Assembly: GCF_013426915.1 (NCBI RefSeq)
Contig: NZ_AP023182.1
Span: 186,001-250,000 of the forward strand
Reading direction: 5' to 3'
DNA from: Paraburkholderia sp. PGU19
GTDB taxonomy: Bacteria > Pseudomonadota > Gammaproteobacteria > Burkholderiales > Burkholderiaceae
DNA: 64,000 bases
The notes under the pieces were generated by a model that was not told where the DNA came from, ran no database searches, and saw only the letters and a program-made list of their open reading frames with translations. This document shows positions 19,546 through 28,252 of the stretch, in pieces. Position 1 is the stretch's first letter; each line of letters starts with the position of its first letter. The position numbers and the translations under genes were made by a program.

Positions 19546-20490
19546 CTATGGGCGAGACGTCCGCTTGCGCGCCGCAGGTACCTTCCCTGCCTGAACGATT
19601 CTGCTCCTGGACAGCGCCTCGATCGCCGTGTCGACGATCGGATTCGCCCGCTCGGTCGACCACGCGACGGCCGTAGTGACGACGGTGACCGACTCCTTGA
19701 GCGGCCGGAACACCACATTGTCCGCCGCCATCTTTTTCAATGAGTCAGGCACGAGCGCGATGCCTTGTCCACATCCGACAAACGCGATTTGCGACGCAAC
19801 CGAGCGCACTTCGTGCAACACGCGTGGCGAAAACCCTGCGCTGCGACAGGTCGCGATGATGCCGTCGTAGTAATTCGGACTGTAGTGACGCGAAAACATG
19901 ACGAATGCTTCGTCCGTGAGCGAGGCAAGACGCACACGCGGCAGTTCCGCAAACCGATGCGACTTCGGCAGGGCCACCGCGAGATGGTCCTGCTTGAGCG
20001 CCAGCGATTGAATCGACGGCCCCTGTTCACCCTCGAGGCGTGCGAATGCGAGATCGATGTCGCCGCGCTCGAGCGCGGGTACGGCTTCCATACTGTCGAT
20101 TTCTTTGACCGACACGGTCAGTTGTGGAAACTGCGCTTTCAGGCGCTCGATGAAAGGCGGAAGCGTATCGATCATCGCGGATGCAATCGCGCCGATCGTC
20201 AATACACCGCTATTTCCCTGCGTCGCTTCCTGTACCGCGAGTTCGAGGCGTTCGAGTTGCTCCGCGAATTTCCGGACGGCCGGCAAGATGGCGGCGCCGA
20301 CCTGCGTCAGCTTCGCGCCATGCCGTCCGCGCTCGAACAGCTTGACCTTCAGCGCCTGTTCGAGCACCTGAATCTGTTCGGTCAATGGCGGTTGTGACAT
20401 GCCGAGCCGCTGTGCCGCGCGGCCGAAATGCTGTTCTTCGGCGACCGCCAGGAACAGCCATAGATGGCGGACGAGTCGAAAGTTGATCAT
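19546..20490 (-). CDS. LysR family transcriptional regulator
   Basis: This encodes 314 residues. The N-terminal wHTH is RHLWLFLAVAEEQHFGRAAQ followed by RLGMSQPPLTEQIQVLEQAL, and a periplasmic-binding-like effector domain follows from GVLTIGAIASAM. It is transcribed divergently from the RraA/aminotransferase/hydrolase operon with a 103-base gap containing a LysR-type box (20520-20534). By the usual arrangement it activates that operon in response to a pathway intermediate. Confidence 0.92.
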   Translation of the reverse strand: MINFRLVRHLWLFLAVAEEQHFGRAAQRLGMSQPPLTEQIQVLEQALKVKLFERGRHGAKLTQVGAAILPAVRKFAEQLERLELAVQEATQGNSGVLTIGAIASAMIDTLPPFIERLKAQFPQLTVSVKEIDSMEAVPALERGDIDLAFARLEGEQGPSIQSLALKQDHLAVALPKSHRFAELPRVRLASLTDEAFVMFSRHYSPNYYDGIIATCRSAGFSPRVLHEVRSVASQIAFVGCGQGIALVPDSLKKMAADNVVFRPLKESVTVVTTAVAWSTERANPIVDTAIEALSRSRIVQAGKVPAARKRTSRP

Positions 20491-20519
20491 GGCATTGATA
20501 GCTTCGGCGTATGAAAGTG

Positions 20520-20534
20520 TTCCGTTCTTCGGAA
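20520..20534. promoter_or_regulatory. LysR-type T-N11-A box
   Basis: TTCCG-TTCTT-CGGAA is a perfect 15-base dyad with the T-N11-A core of LysR-family operators. It lies 60 bases upstream of the first RraA-type gene and 30 bases upstream of the divergent lysR start, the normal position of a recognition binding site. Confidence 0.65.
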
Positions 20535-20593
20535 TTTACATATGTGACTCTAACGCCGAGACTGCAGGCTCCGCAACGCCTCCTGTCACGACC

Positions 20594-21262
20594 ATGACGA
20601 CCCATTCCCTGCTCGACCGGCTTGCCTCGCTGGATTCCAACACGGTTTCTGACACACTCGATTTTCTCGGCCTTCCCGGCGCCACCTTCGGCATCCGGCC
20701 GCTGTGGGACTGCCCGCGCATCGTCGGGCGCGCGAGCACGATCCAGCTCGGACCCAAGACCGATGCCGCGCCGGCTGTTCATCTCATCACACCTGTGATC
20801 GACGAGATTCACACGGACGATCGCGTTCTGGTCATTGCGGGCGGACTCGAAGGCATTTCGTGCTGGGGCGACATCATCGCCAACGCGGCGACCGCGAAAA
20901 AGATCCGCGGCTCGGTGATCGATGGATGCAGCCGAGACATCGAAGGCAGCGAGTCGATCGGCTATCCCGTGTTCGGACGCGGCATCACAATGATCAGCGC
21001 ACGCAATCGCGCCGCCCAGATCAGTTCCGGCAAGCCGGTGACGTTCGCGGGCGTCGTCGTGCATGAAGACGATTACGTCATCGCGGATCGCTGCGGCACC
21101 GTGTTCGTGCCTGCCGCGCGTATCGAAGAAGTGATCGAACTCGGCGAACGGATCGCGAAACGTCAGGACGGCATGGTGAAGGCCGTTCGGGCGGGCCGCT
21201 CCGTCGCCGACGTGATGCACGACGAGGAATTCGAAGCCATTTACGTCAAGGAAGCCAAATGA
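20594..21262 (+). CDS. RraA-like class II aldolase/demethylmenaquinone methyltransferase-fold protein
   Basis: This encodes 222 residues from the ATG at 20594. It carries the HMG/CHA aldolase (RraA) fold motifs: the Gly-rich DRVLVIAGGLEGISCWGDI block and the substrate-binding Arg-Asp in GSVIDGCSRDIEG. Family members cleave 4-hydroxy-4-methyl-2-oxoglutarate-like acids to pyruvate, or decarboxylate oxaloacetate; others are RNase E inhibitors, but the presence in a catabolic operon argues for an enzyme. Its last four bases overlap the start of a second RraA-type gene, suggesting a two-subunit enzyme or tandem activities. Confidence 0.82.
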   Translation: MTTHSLLDRLASLDSNTVSDTLDFLGLPGATFGIRPLWDCPRIVGRASTIQLGPKTDAAPAVHLITPVIDEIHTDDRVLVIAGGLEGISCWGDIIANAATAKKIRGSVIDGCSRDIEGSESIGYPVFGRGITMISARNRAAQISSGKPVTFAGVVVHEDDYVIADRCGTVFVPAARIEEVIELGERIAKRQDGMVKAVRAGRSVADVMHDEEFEAIYVKEAK

Positions 21263-21920
21263 GTGCTGAAGACAAGGAACTCGTCGCTCTCTTCGAAGGA
21301 CTGGACACGCCCGGTGTCTCCGATGCGATGGACACGCTCGGCCTGCCCGGTCAATGTCTCGGCATCGCTGCACTGGATGACTATCGCAAGACGGTCGTCG
21401 GTCCGGCCTTCACGGTGAAGTATGTGAGCGCAGGCACGCCGCCGGGCTGTGTGGGCGATTTCATCGACAATGTCGCGGCTGGCGACGTGATCGTCATCGA
21501 CAACGACGGTCGACGGACTGCACTGTCTGGGGCGACATCATGACCCAGTATGCAGGCGCGCGACACATCGCGGCGACCGTGATCGACGGCGTGTGTCGCG
21601 ACGTGGCCAAAGCGCTCGACGACGGCTACCCTATGCTCACCCGCGGACGCTTCATGCGTACCGGCAAGGATTGCGTGCAGGTCGAGTCAATCAATGCGCC
21701 AATTTCGATCGGCACGGCACGCGTGAGCGCACGCGACATCGTCGTCGCGGATGCGAACGGCGTTGTCGTCGTGCCGCGCGATCGTGCACGCGAGGTCGCC
21801 GCGCTCGCGTGCACCATCGAAGCGACGGAGTCGCAGATCCGCACGCGTATTGCGGATGGCATGACGCTAGGCGAAGCGCGTGCCGCACTCGGCTATCACA
21901 CCTTGCAGAGGAAACCGTGA
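21259..21920 (+). pseudogene. second RraA-like aldolase gene, broken by a one-base frameshift
   Basis: The frame from the ATG at 21259 encodes a normal RraA N-terminus (LFEGLDTPGVSDAMDTLGLP) to VIVIDNDGR. It then shifts and ends at 21543. The neighbouring frame continues the family sequence exactly (TVWGDIMTQYAGARHIAATV, IDGVCRDV) to the stop at 21918-21920. One base missing near 21511-21525 explains the break. All active-site blocks (Gly-Asp, Arg-Asp) are otherwise intact, so this is either a very recent mutation or a sequence error. The stop overlaps the aminotransferase ATG. Confidence 0.75.
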
Positions 21921-23155
21921 TGGACGCTTTTGCTCATCGTCTGAACATGAATCTCGCGCGTGCGCAGCCTTCGGCAACCTACCGGATGATGGATCGAGCC
22001 GCCGCGCGGCGCGCGAGCGGTGCAAGCGTCATTTCGTTGAGTGCGGGCGAACCCGACTTCGATACGCCTGAACACGTTCGGGAAGCGGCCATCGAAGCGA
22101 TCCGGGCTGGCCACACGCGCTACACCCAGGTTGCGGGCATGCGCAGCCTGCACGAAGCCGTCGCCGCGAAGTTCCAGCGAGAGAATGGACTGGACGTCGG
22201 CTGGCAGGACACCATCGTGTGCAGCGGCGGCAAGCAGGTCATCTACAACGCGCTCGCGGCAACGCTCAACGAGGGCGATGAAGTCATCGTGCCCGCCCCG
22301 TACTGGGTGAGTTATCCAGAGATGGTCAGCCTCTGCGGCGCCCAGCCGGTCGTGGTATCGTGCGGCGTCGAGAGCAGTTTCAAACTGACACCGCACGCGC
22401 TGTCGCAAGCGATCGGACCGCGCACGCGATGGCTCATCCTCAACTCGCCGTCGAATCCGACTGGTGCGGTCTATACGCGCGATGAACTCGCCGCGCTGGC
22501 GGACGTATTACTCGCGCATCCGCATGTCCTCGTGCTGTCCGATGATATCTATGAACATCTGATCTTCGATGGCGTGCCGTTCCATACGATTGCACAGGTC
22601 GAGCCTCGGCTCGCCGCACGCACGCTGACGATGAATGGCGTGTCCAAAGCCTACGCGATGACGGGCTGGCGCATCGGCTACGGAACAGGTCCACGCTGGC
22701 TGCTCGATGCAATGGAAAAACTGCAGAGCCAGCAGACCTCGGGCGCGAGTTCGATCTCTCAACATGCCGCGCTTGCCGCACTGACTGGCACGCAGGACTG
22801 CATTACCAAATCACGCATTGCGTTCGAACAAAGACGAAACCTGGTGGTCGATCTGATCAATGTCGCCACAGGATTGACGTGCTCGAGACCGGGCGGCGCG
22901 TTTTATGCATTTGCGTCATGTTCCGCCCTGCTCGGCATGACCACTCCAGCCGGCAAGGTGCTTCGAAGCGACGAGGATGTTGCGACGGCCTTGCTCGACG
23001 AAGCGGGCATAGCGACGGTTCATGGCAGCGCGTTTGGCGTCGGCCACTACATCCGCATAGCGTATGCGCTCGACGACGCCGCGCTGACCGACGCATGCCG
23101 CATCATTGGATCATTTTGCTCGTCGCTTTCACGAGGTGTTGCCGCACATGGCTGA
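21920..23155 (+). CDS. PLP-dependent class I aminotransferase (aspartate aminotransferase family)
   Basis: This encodes 411 residues from the ATG at 21920 (ATG overlaps the previous TGA). Fold-type I signatures are visible: VISLSAGEPDFDTPEHVREA, the NPTGAVYT block (LNSPSNPTGA), the Asp/Tyr pair in LSDDIYEHLIFDG, and the PLP Lys in MNGVSKAYAMTGWRIGYG. The C-terminal Arg that binds the alpha-carboxylate is in GHYIRIAYA. It sits in the LysR-controlled operon with the two RraA-type aldolases, so its keto-acid product may be their substrate (inference). Confidence 0.88.
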   Translation: MDAFAHRLNMNLARAQPSATYRMMDRAAARRASGASVISLSAGEPDFDTPEHVREAAIEAIRAGHTRYTQVAGMRSLHEAVAAKFQRENGLDVGWQDTIVCSGGKQVIYNALAATLNEGDEVIVPAPYWVSYPEMVSLCGAQPVVVSCGVESSFKLTPHALSQAIGPRTRWLILNSPSNPTGAVYTRDELAALADVLLAHPHVLVLSDDIYEHLIFDGVPFHTIAQVEPRLAARTLTMNGVSKAYAMTGWRIGYGTGPRWLLDAMEKLQSQQTSGASSISQHAALAALTGTQDCITKSRIAFEQRRNLVVDLINVATGLTCSRPGGAFYAFASCSALLGMTTPAGKVLRSDEDVATALLDEAGIATVHGSAFGVGHYIRIAYALDDAALTDACRIIGSFCSSLSRGVAAHG

Positions 23156-23954
23156 ACTCGAAAAGGAAAACGTAAAGATCGAGGTCCAAGGTGTGGCGCT
23201 CGATCTCGCAGTCATGCAGCGCGCGGGCAACCACGTGCCTATTCTCTTTCTGCACGGATTCGGTTCGACGAAGGAAGACTATGCCGATATTTCACGCTAC
23301 CCGGCCTTCGACGGTCATCCTGTCATCGCTTATGATGCGCCCGGCTGTGGCGCGACGAGCTGCGCGGATATGTCAAAGATATCGGTGCCCTTTCTTGTCG
23401 AAACTGCAAAGGCCGTGCTTGCGCACTACCAGATCGATCGCTTCCATCTCGTGGGCCATTCGATGGGCGGACTGACTGCCCTTATGCTCGCCGACGAAAT
23501 GCCCGAGCGGGTGCTTAGCTTCGTCGATATTGAAGGCAATGTCGCTCCGGAAGACTGCTTTCTCAGTCGGCAGGTGATCGACTACCCTGCTGAGACCTCG
23601 CGATCCTTCTTCGACTCGTTCATGGAACGCACATGGCATTCGCCTTTCTTCTCATGTCCGCTCTATGCCGTAAGCTTGCAGCACAAGGTGCGCGCTGAGG
23701 CCGTGCCCTACATTTTCCGCTCGATGGTGGAACTCTCGGATAGTGCTGGTCTCATGGACCGCTTCCTTGGGCTGCCGTTTCCCCGGATGTTCATGTACGG
23801 CGAGCAGAACGCATCACTTTCTTACCTTCCAACGCTTCGCGAGCACGGCATCCAACTCGCCGAAGTGAGCCACAGCGGACACTTTCCGATGTACTCGAAT
23901 CCGGTCGAGATGTGGCGATGGATCGCGCACGCTGTCGGGCTGGCGCAGCGCTGA
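23148..23954 (+). CDS. alpha/beta hydrolase
   Basis: This encodes 268 residues from the ATG at 23148, overlapping the aminotransferase end by 8 bases. The oxyanion motif is LFLHGFGSTKEDYAD, the nucleophile is Ser105 in VGHSMGG, and the terminal His is in VSHSGHFPMYSNP. An unusual run of Cys residues occurs around APGCGATSCAD. It is the last gene of the LysR-controlled operon and probably hydrolyses an ester, lactone or C-C bond of the pathway substrate (inference). Confidence 0.87.
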   Translation: MAELEKENVKIEVQGVALDLAVMQRAGNHVPILFLHGFGSTKEDYADISRYPAFDGHPVIAYDAPGCGATSCADMSKISVPFLVETAKAVLAHYQIDRFHLVGHSMGGLTALMLADEMPERVLSFVDIEGNVAPEDCFLSRQVIDYPAETSRSFFDSFMERTWHSPFFSCPLYAVSLQHKVRAEAVPYIFRSMVELSDSAGLMDRFLGLPFPRMFMYGEQNASLSYLPTLREHGIQLAEVSHSGHFPMYSNPVEMWRWIAHAVGLAQR

Positions 23955-24046
23955 CGGGAGAGCGGCGTCGCACGACCGATTGCGGGCGGCGTAGTTGTAC
24001 CGATCTTCCGTAACCGACCCATACTGCCGTTCGGGCTGCTACATCT

Positions 24047-24486
24047 CTATTTCCCAATACCAAGAAGGAATTCGCGATCGGACTCAGGCATTGAATTGAG
24101 CCATTCCGATTCGGCTCCAGGTTCGGGCAACACCTTACCGTACTCAACCATCTGGGACGGCGGTAACTCCGAGAGATACACCCAAACGGAGCGCTCTTCG
24201 GCCCTGTCGCGTTTGCCAAAAGCGTGACGAGAGCTTCGAGCAAGCCCCTCTTCTGATCCGCGCTTCTGCCCGCACGGATCTGTCCTTGGACGAATAACTG
24301 ATCCGACACGAGCGGTGCTCCGCCGAGGAAGTGATTGCCAGCCGGAATGGCCTGAAAAATCACCTGCGCGAAAAAGCCTTGCGCGCCGGTCGCATCACTG
24401 TGTACGCGTGTAATGCCTCGCGCGATCTCTTGCTTCAGCGGATCGGTAAGCCGCCCAGCGGCCGCCATCACGGTATAAGTCGGCAT
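24047..24486 (-). pseudogene. tautomerase family protein gene, broken by a one-base frameshift
   Basis: From the ATG at 24486 (AGGAGAG upstream) the protein starts MPTYTVMAAAGRLTDPLKQE with the catalytic Pro after Met, and continues AQVIFQAIPAGNHFLGGAPL, as in cis-CaaD/4-OT-like tautomerases. Near 24198-24206 the frame shifts. The neighbouring frame carries on exactly as expected (ERSVWVYLSELPPSQMVEYG, then KVLPEPGAESEWLNSM) to the TAG at 24047. The total of 440 bases is one short of a multiple of three, in a GGGCC context. The protein would be about 146 residues if restored. Confidence 0.72.
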
Positions 24487-24628
24487 GTTGCTCTCCTGTC
24501 GCGATTGCACGCTACGATGTGGATTCGCAAATTTCAAAGTTAGGGCGAGGGATACGCCTCGTCTCTCACGGCCGCGACGCGATATCGCGAGGGATCTGTT
24601 TCCGCGCCGGAAAAACGGTGACTCGAAA

Positions 24629-24895
24629 TTAATGCGCCTGGCTATCGACAGATTGTGACCCATTCAGCGTTACCGATCCATCAATCGATACACGTTGATC
24701 CCGCTCTCCGTAGAGCACCGTGTGCATCATCGACCGATCGAGCTCCCCCTCCCACGCCGACACCACGACAACCGCTACTGCATTGCCAATGACGTTCACC
24801 AACGAGCGGCACTCTGCCATGAAGCGATCGATACCCAGGATGAGCACCATTGCTGCCACAGGGACGGTAGGCACAACTGCTACTCTGGATGACAC
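24629..24895 (-). pseudogene. C-terminal remnant of a DctA-type dicarboxylate:cation symporter
   Basis: The frame contains [20 protein letters not shown] followed by [20 protein letters not shown] and AWEGELD, the C-terminal signature of DctA/GltP-type symporters. The roughly 370 preceding residues are absent, and the tail after WEGELD is short. It is therefore a truncated fossil of a C4-dicarboxylate or glutamate transporter. Confidence 0.72.
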
Positions 24896-24951
24896 CGATG
24901 CCTCAAACCATGTCGAATCGGCAGGGTTTTCAGGTCATCGGGAAATCCATG

Positions 24952-24986
24952 AAAAAAGGACCGGACACAACGCATCCAGTCCTTTT
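24952..24986 (-). terminator. rho-independent terminator of the DJ-1 gene
   Basis: On the minus strand a hairpin (AAAAGGACTGGA paired with TCCGGTCCTTTT, one mismatch) is followed by six T. It lies 24 bases after the DJ-1 family stop codon. Confidence 0.75.
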
Positions 24987-25009
24987 ACGAACTTGCCCGA
25001 CGACCGGGC

Positions 25010-25876
25010 TCAGTTTGTGCGCGCTTTCAGTTTCGCCACCAGGACATCACCGAATTCCGGTGCCGACATCGGCTGCTGACCCGTAATCAGTTCGCGATCG
25101 ACGACCACGTTGCTGTGCCAGTTCGCGACCGTATCGACATGCGCGCCCGCTTCTGCGAGTGCATTCACTGGGTAGAACTGAACGTCGCCGCCGAGACCGT
25201 TCGGGCCTTCAAGTTGCTGCTCTTCACCCGTTGAGAAGACGGTCATGCGGTAACCGGCATACGGCCAGCCTGCAGCGAGAGAATTCGCCTTGCCATCATT
25301 GGCGATCATCGATGCGACGAAGGCGTCCGGGTCCTTCAGCGTGGACAGCAGCACGATGGGTCCGTGGCAGATGATTCCAGTCGGACGGCCGCTGTCATGA
25401 AAGCTGACCAGGATCTTGCCGAGATTGCGATCCTTCAGCAGATCGACCATCGGGGCGTGGCCACCCGGAATGAAGAGCCCGACATATCCGCCTGTTCCCT
25501 CGGCGACCACCGAAGCGAGCGTCTTGGGATGCTTCAGCTGCGCGATGCCTTGCGCGTACTTCAGTGCGTCAGCGCGCGCTGCATCGTCGCCGCCAAAAAA
25601 CATCTTGTTGTTCGAATTGACGTCCATGACGGGCATGTCGCCCTTCGGGTTCGCGATGACCGGCTCGTAGCCTGCCTCGACAAGCTTGCGATACGGCACG
25701 ACGAACTCGTTCAGGTAGTAGCCGGTCTCGTAGCGCTTGCCATCGCGCAGGTCGAGCTCATGCGCGCTCGACATCACAACGAGAACCTTGCCGCGTGACT
25801 TTGCCGACGCGCCCACCGGCAATGCAAAGGCGGTGGCCATCGCGAGCGCAGCGGCGCCGAATTTAAGGAGGTTCAT
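25010..25876 (-). CDS. exported DJ-1/PfpI family protein
   Basis: This encodes 288 residues from the ATG at 25876. The N-terminus MNLLKFGAAALAMATAFALP with VGASAKS is a signal peptide, so the protein is exported. The DJ-1/PfpI fold shows KVLVVMSSAH, GLFIPGGHAPM and the nucleophile-elbow Cys in TGIICHGPIVLL. Glyoxalase III/Hsp31-like activity on methylglyoxal, or a chaperone function, is typical of this group; the Glu and His partners are not verified. It lies 31 bases after the SDR gene on the same strand and ends in a strong terminator. Confidence 0.85.
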   Translation of the reverse strand: MNLLKFGAAALAMATAFALPVGASAKSRGKVLVVMSSAHELDLRDGKRYETGYYLNEFVVPYRKLVEAGYEPVIANPKGDMPVMDVNSNNKMFFGGDDAARADALKYAQGIAQLKHPKTLASVVAEGTGGYVGLFIPGGHAPMVDLLKDRNLGKILVSFHDSGRPTGIICHGPIVLLSTLKDPDAFVASMIANDGKANSLAAGWPYAGYRMTVFSTGEEQQLEGPNGLGGDVQFYPVNALAEAGAHVDTVANWHSNVVVDRELITGQQPMSAPEFGDVLVAKLKARTN

Positions 25877-25907
25877 GATCAGGCTCTTTTGCAATAGGGT
25901 GACGGAC

Positions 25908-26717
25908 TTACTTGGCGGTCGTGGCGTTCGACGTGTAGCGCGGCGCGGCCTTGGCGTTCGCGAACCGGGGAGCCAGCGCGCGACGGTCGGCTTCCCACTT
26001 CGTCCAGTCGTCACCATCGTGCAGCGTCGGGATGGTCACGAGTTCGCCCTGATCGAGGCCCGCGAGCGCGGCATCCACCACGTCGTCGGCTGTCATCGTG
26101 CTCGCGGCTTCCTTTTGCTTCGCATAGCCGGCGACGTCCCAGAACCCGGTTGCCGTCGCTGCCGGCAGCACGGTCTGCACACGCACGCCCTTGCCCGCGA
26201 GGTCGCGTTGAAGCGCATGACCGAAGCTCAGCACGTATGATTTCGAGGCGCTGTACACACCGTTCAGCAGCTCGACTGCAATGCCGACCACCGAACTGAT
26301 GTTGATGATGGTGCCCGAGCCCTTGGCGACGAACGCAGGCGCAACCGCATAGGTGAGACGCGTCAATGCCGTTATGTTCAGGTTGATCATCGATTCCATG
26401 GAGTCGACGTGACCATCGAGTACCGATGCGACCGAGCCGACGCCCGCGTTGTTCACCAGCATCGTGATGCGGGGGTCTTCGCGAAGCTGGGTCTCGATTT
26501 TCGCGAGCGCAGCCTTGTCGTTGAGATCGGCGGCGATCGTTTCGATCGAGCGGCCCGTCTCTTTCGTGAGGCGCTCTGCGAGAGCGTTCAGTCGGCTCTG
26601 GTTGCGTGCCACCAGAATGAGGTCGAAGCCGCGCCTGGCGAGACGGTCAGCGTAGATGGCGCCGATGCCAGCCGATGCGCCAGTGATCAGCGCGAAACCG
26701 TTCGTAGAGGAAGTCAT
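25908..26717 (-). CDS. short-chain dehydrogenase/reductase
   Basis: This encodes 269 residues from the ATG at 26717 (AAAGGACTG upstream). It is a classical SDR: cofactor motif ITGASAGIGAIYADRLARRG, NNAG in MLVNNAGVGS, catalytic Ser in INISSVVG and Y-x-x-x-K in YSASKSYVLSFG. Preference for NAD or NADP is suggested by the Arg after the second beta strand (VARNQSR), favouring NADP. It is co-transcribed with the DJ-1 gene and divergent from the AraC-type regulator. It may reduce a reactive aldehyde or ketone (inference). Confidence 0.9.
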   Translation of the reverse strand: MTSSTNGFALITGASAGIGAIYADRLARRGFDLILVARNQSRLNALAERLTKETGRSIETIAADLNDKAALAKIETQLREDPRITMLVNNAGVGSVASVLDGHVDSMESMINLNITALTRLTYAVAPAFVAKGSGTIINISSVVGIAVELLNGVYSASKSYVLSFGHALQRDLAGKGVRVQTVLPAATATGFWDVAGYAKQKEAASTMTADDVVDAALAGLDQGELVTIPTLHDGDDWTKWEADRRALAPRFANAKAAPRYTSNATTAK

Positions 26718-26896
26718 TTTCAGTCCTTTGAGTAGGTGGTTGAACCAACAGGGCGTCGGTTCATGAAGCGAATTCTGAGCTCGGCCGCCTACGACCTCAA
26801 TGCCATATATGCAAGGATTTCGGCCACACGTTCGACCACATTGTTGTCCGTTATGTGCTACCTTCAACGAATCAGGCCATGACTCGCGAGGCATCA

Positions 26897-27844
26897 ATGC
26901 ATACCGTCGGACTCGTCGTCTATCCCAACTTCCAGTCGCTCGCGCTCGCAGTGGCGAGCGTCTTCGAATACGCCAATCTGCTGCGCGGCGAAGCAGCTTA
27001 CGAATTCAGCATCGTGTCCGAGCACGGTGGACCTATCGCTTCGTCCCAGGGTTTTTCGGTTCATAGCGAACCACTTGCCAAAGAGGGCTACGACACCCTC
27101 ATCGTGGCGGGCGACAACGAATGCCGACTTCCCTCGGCTGCGCTGGTGGATTACCTTCGCGAAGCGCCGCGCCAATCGCGACGAATTGCGTCGATCTGTA
27201 CCGGTGCATTTGTTCTGGCTGCTGCAGGTCTGCTGGAAGGAAAGCGCGCGACGACACACTGGTTCCACGCGCGCGACTTCCAGAAGCAGTATCCGAACGT
27301 ACAGCTCGAAGAAGATCGCATCTTCGTCGTGGATGGACAGATCTGGACGTCGGCCGGCATGAGCGCAGGCGTGGATCTCGCGCTTGCGATCGTTGAAAAC
27401 GACTTCGGGTTGGACACCTCGCGCATGGTTGCGCGCAAGCTCGTGCTTTACCAGCGTCGCGGTGGCGGTCAGTCGCAGTTTTCGGCCCTGCTGGAAATGA
27501 GCGCGCGCTCAGACCGCGTTCAGATGGCGCTTGCCTACGCGAGCGAGAACCTGGCGAGCGATTTGTCGGTCGAGCGGCTGGCCGAAGCGGCACGGCTCAG
27601 TCCGCGTCAGTTCAGCCGCGTGTTTCGTGAGGAAACGGGCCAATCGCCCGCGAAGGCAGTCGAGCGGCTTCGCGTTGAAGCCGCTCGACTGATGATGGAG
27701 ACGACTCGTCACCCGATCGAGATCGTTGCGAGAGAGACAGGCTTTGGCGACCGGGAGCGGATGCGTCAAGCGTTCCTGCGTGCATTCGGTCAGCCACCGC
27801 AAACCATACAGCGGGCGTCGGGTGTCACACCCCTTGCGCTTTAA
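26897..27844 (+). CDS. AraC-family regulator with DJ-1/PfpI-like sensor domain (GlxA/FtrA type)
   Basis: This encodes 315 residues from the ATG at 26897; upstream in-frame ATGs at 26879 and 26855 are alternatives. Residues 1-165 have the DJ-1-like fold (HTVGLVVYPNFQSLALAVAS, with Cys in IASICTGAFVLAAAG). A C-terminal pair of AraC helix-turn-helices follows (LSVERLAEAARLSPRQFSRV, FREETGQSPAKAVERLR). It is divergent from the SDR/DJ-1 unit with a 179-base gap and probably controls it. Confidence 0.9.
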   Translation: MHTVGLVVYPNFQSLALAVASVFEYANLLRGEAAYEFSIVSEHGGPIASSQGFSVHSEPLAKEGYDTLIVAGDNECRLPSAALVDYLREAPRQSRRIASICTGAFVLAAAGLLEGKRATTHWFHARDFQKQYPNVQLEEDRIFVVDGQIWTSAGMSAGVDLALAIVENDFGLDTSRMVARKLVLYQRRGGGQSQFSALLEMSARSDRVQMALAYASENLASDLSVERLAEAARLSPRQFSRVFREETGQSPAKAVERLRVEAARLMMETTRHPIEIVARETGFGDRERMRQAFLRAFGQPPQTIQRASGVTPLAL

Positions 27845-27856
27845 GCGTAGTTCGCC

Positions 27857-28252
27857 TTACTGCTCGCCCGGCGTCCACTCCGGGCTATAGCCGCCCAACG
27901 CCGGGTGATACATCTCATCCCCGGAATGCTGGGTGAATTCGACGTTGAGCCGGTCTTCACGCAGGCCAAGAATTTCGATGCAATGTGCGCACAGGGCTTT
28001 GGCCACATCCATACGCAGTTCGGGCGTCCTGCCCTTTCTGATGTCCAGCATCATGACCGCGACCGGGGTGGGCTCTTCACCGGCCTCGGGAATCCGCCAG
28101 ACACCGCCATCTCCCAGCTCACGAATCGCGACGCTGATACGCCTGATGTCGACCGACATCATCCGCGCGTAGGTCTCGCTCATCTTCAGCGCCAGGCGCC
28201 GCTTGTCTTCCACTGAATAGTGGTCGGTTACGTCGAGTTGCAGGTAGGGCAT
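27857..28252 (-). CDS. tautomerase/MIF-fold protein
   Basis: This encodes 131 residues from the ATG at 28252, giving Pro as the second residue (MPYLQLDVTDHYSVEDKRRL). An N-terminal catalytic Pro is the hallmark of the 4-oxalocrotonate tautomerase superfamily. The duplicated beta-alpha-beta length (about 130 residues) fits the fused or MIF-like group. The upstream part of the frame (to 28294) would bury the Pro and is not expected to be translated. It is convergent with the AraC regulator. Confidence 0.75.
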   Translation of the reverse strand: MPYLQLDVTDHYSVEDKRRLALKMSETYARMMSVDIRRISVAIRELGDGGVWRIPEAGEEPTPVAVMMLDIRKGRTPELRMDVAKALCAHCIEILGLREDRLNVEFTQHSGDEMYHPALGGYSPEWTPGEQ

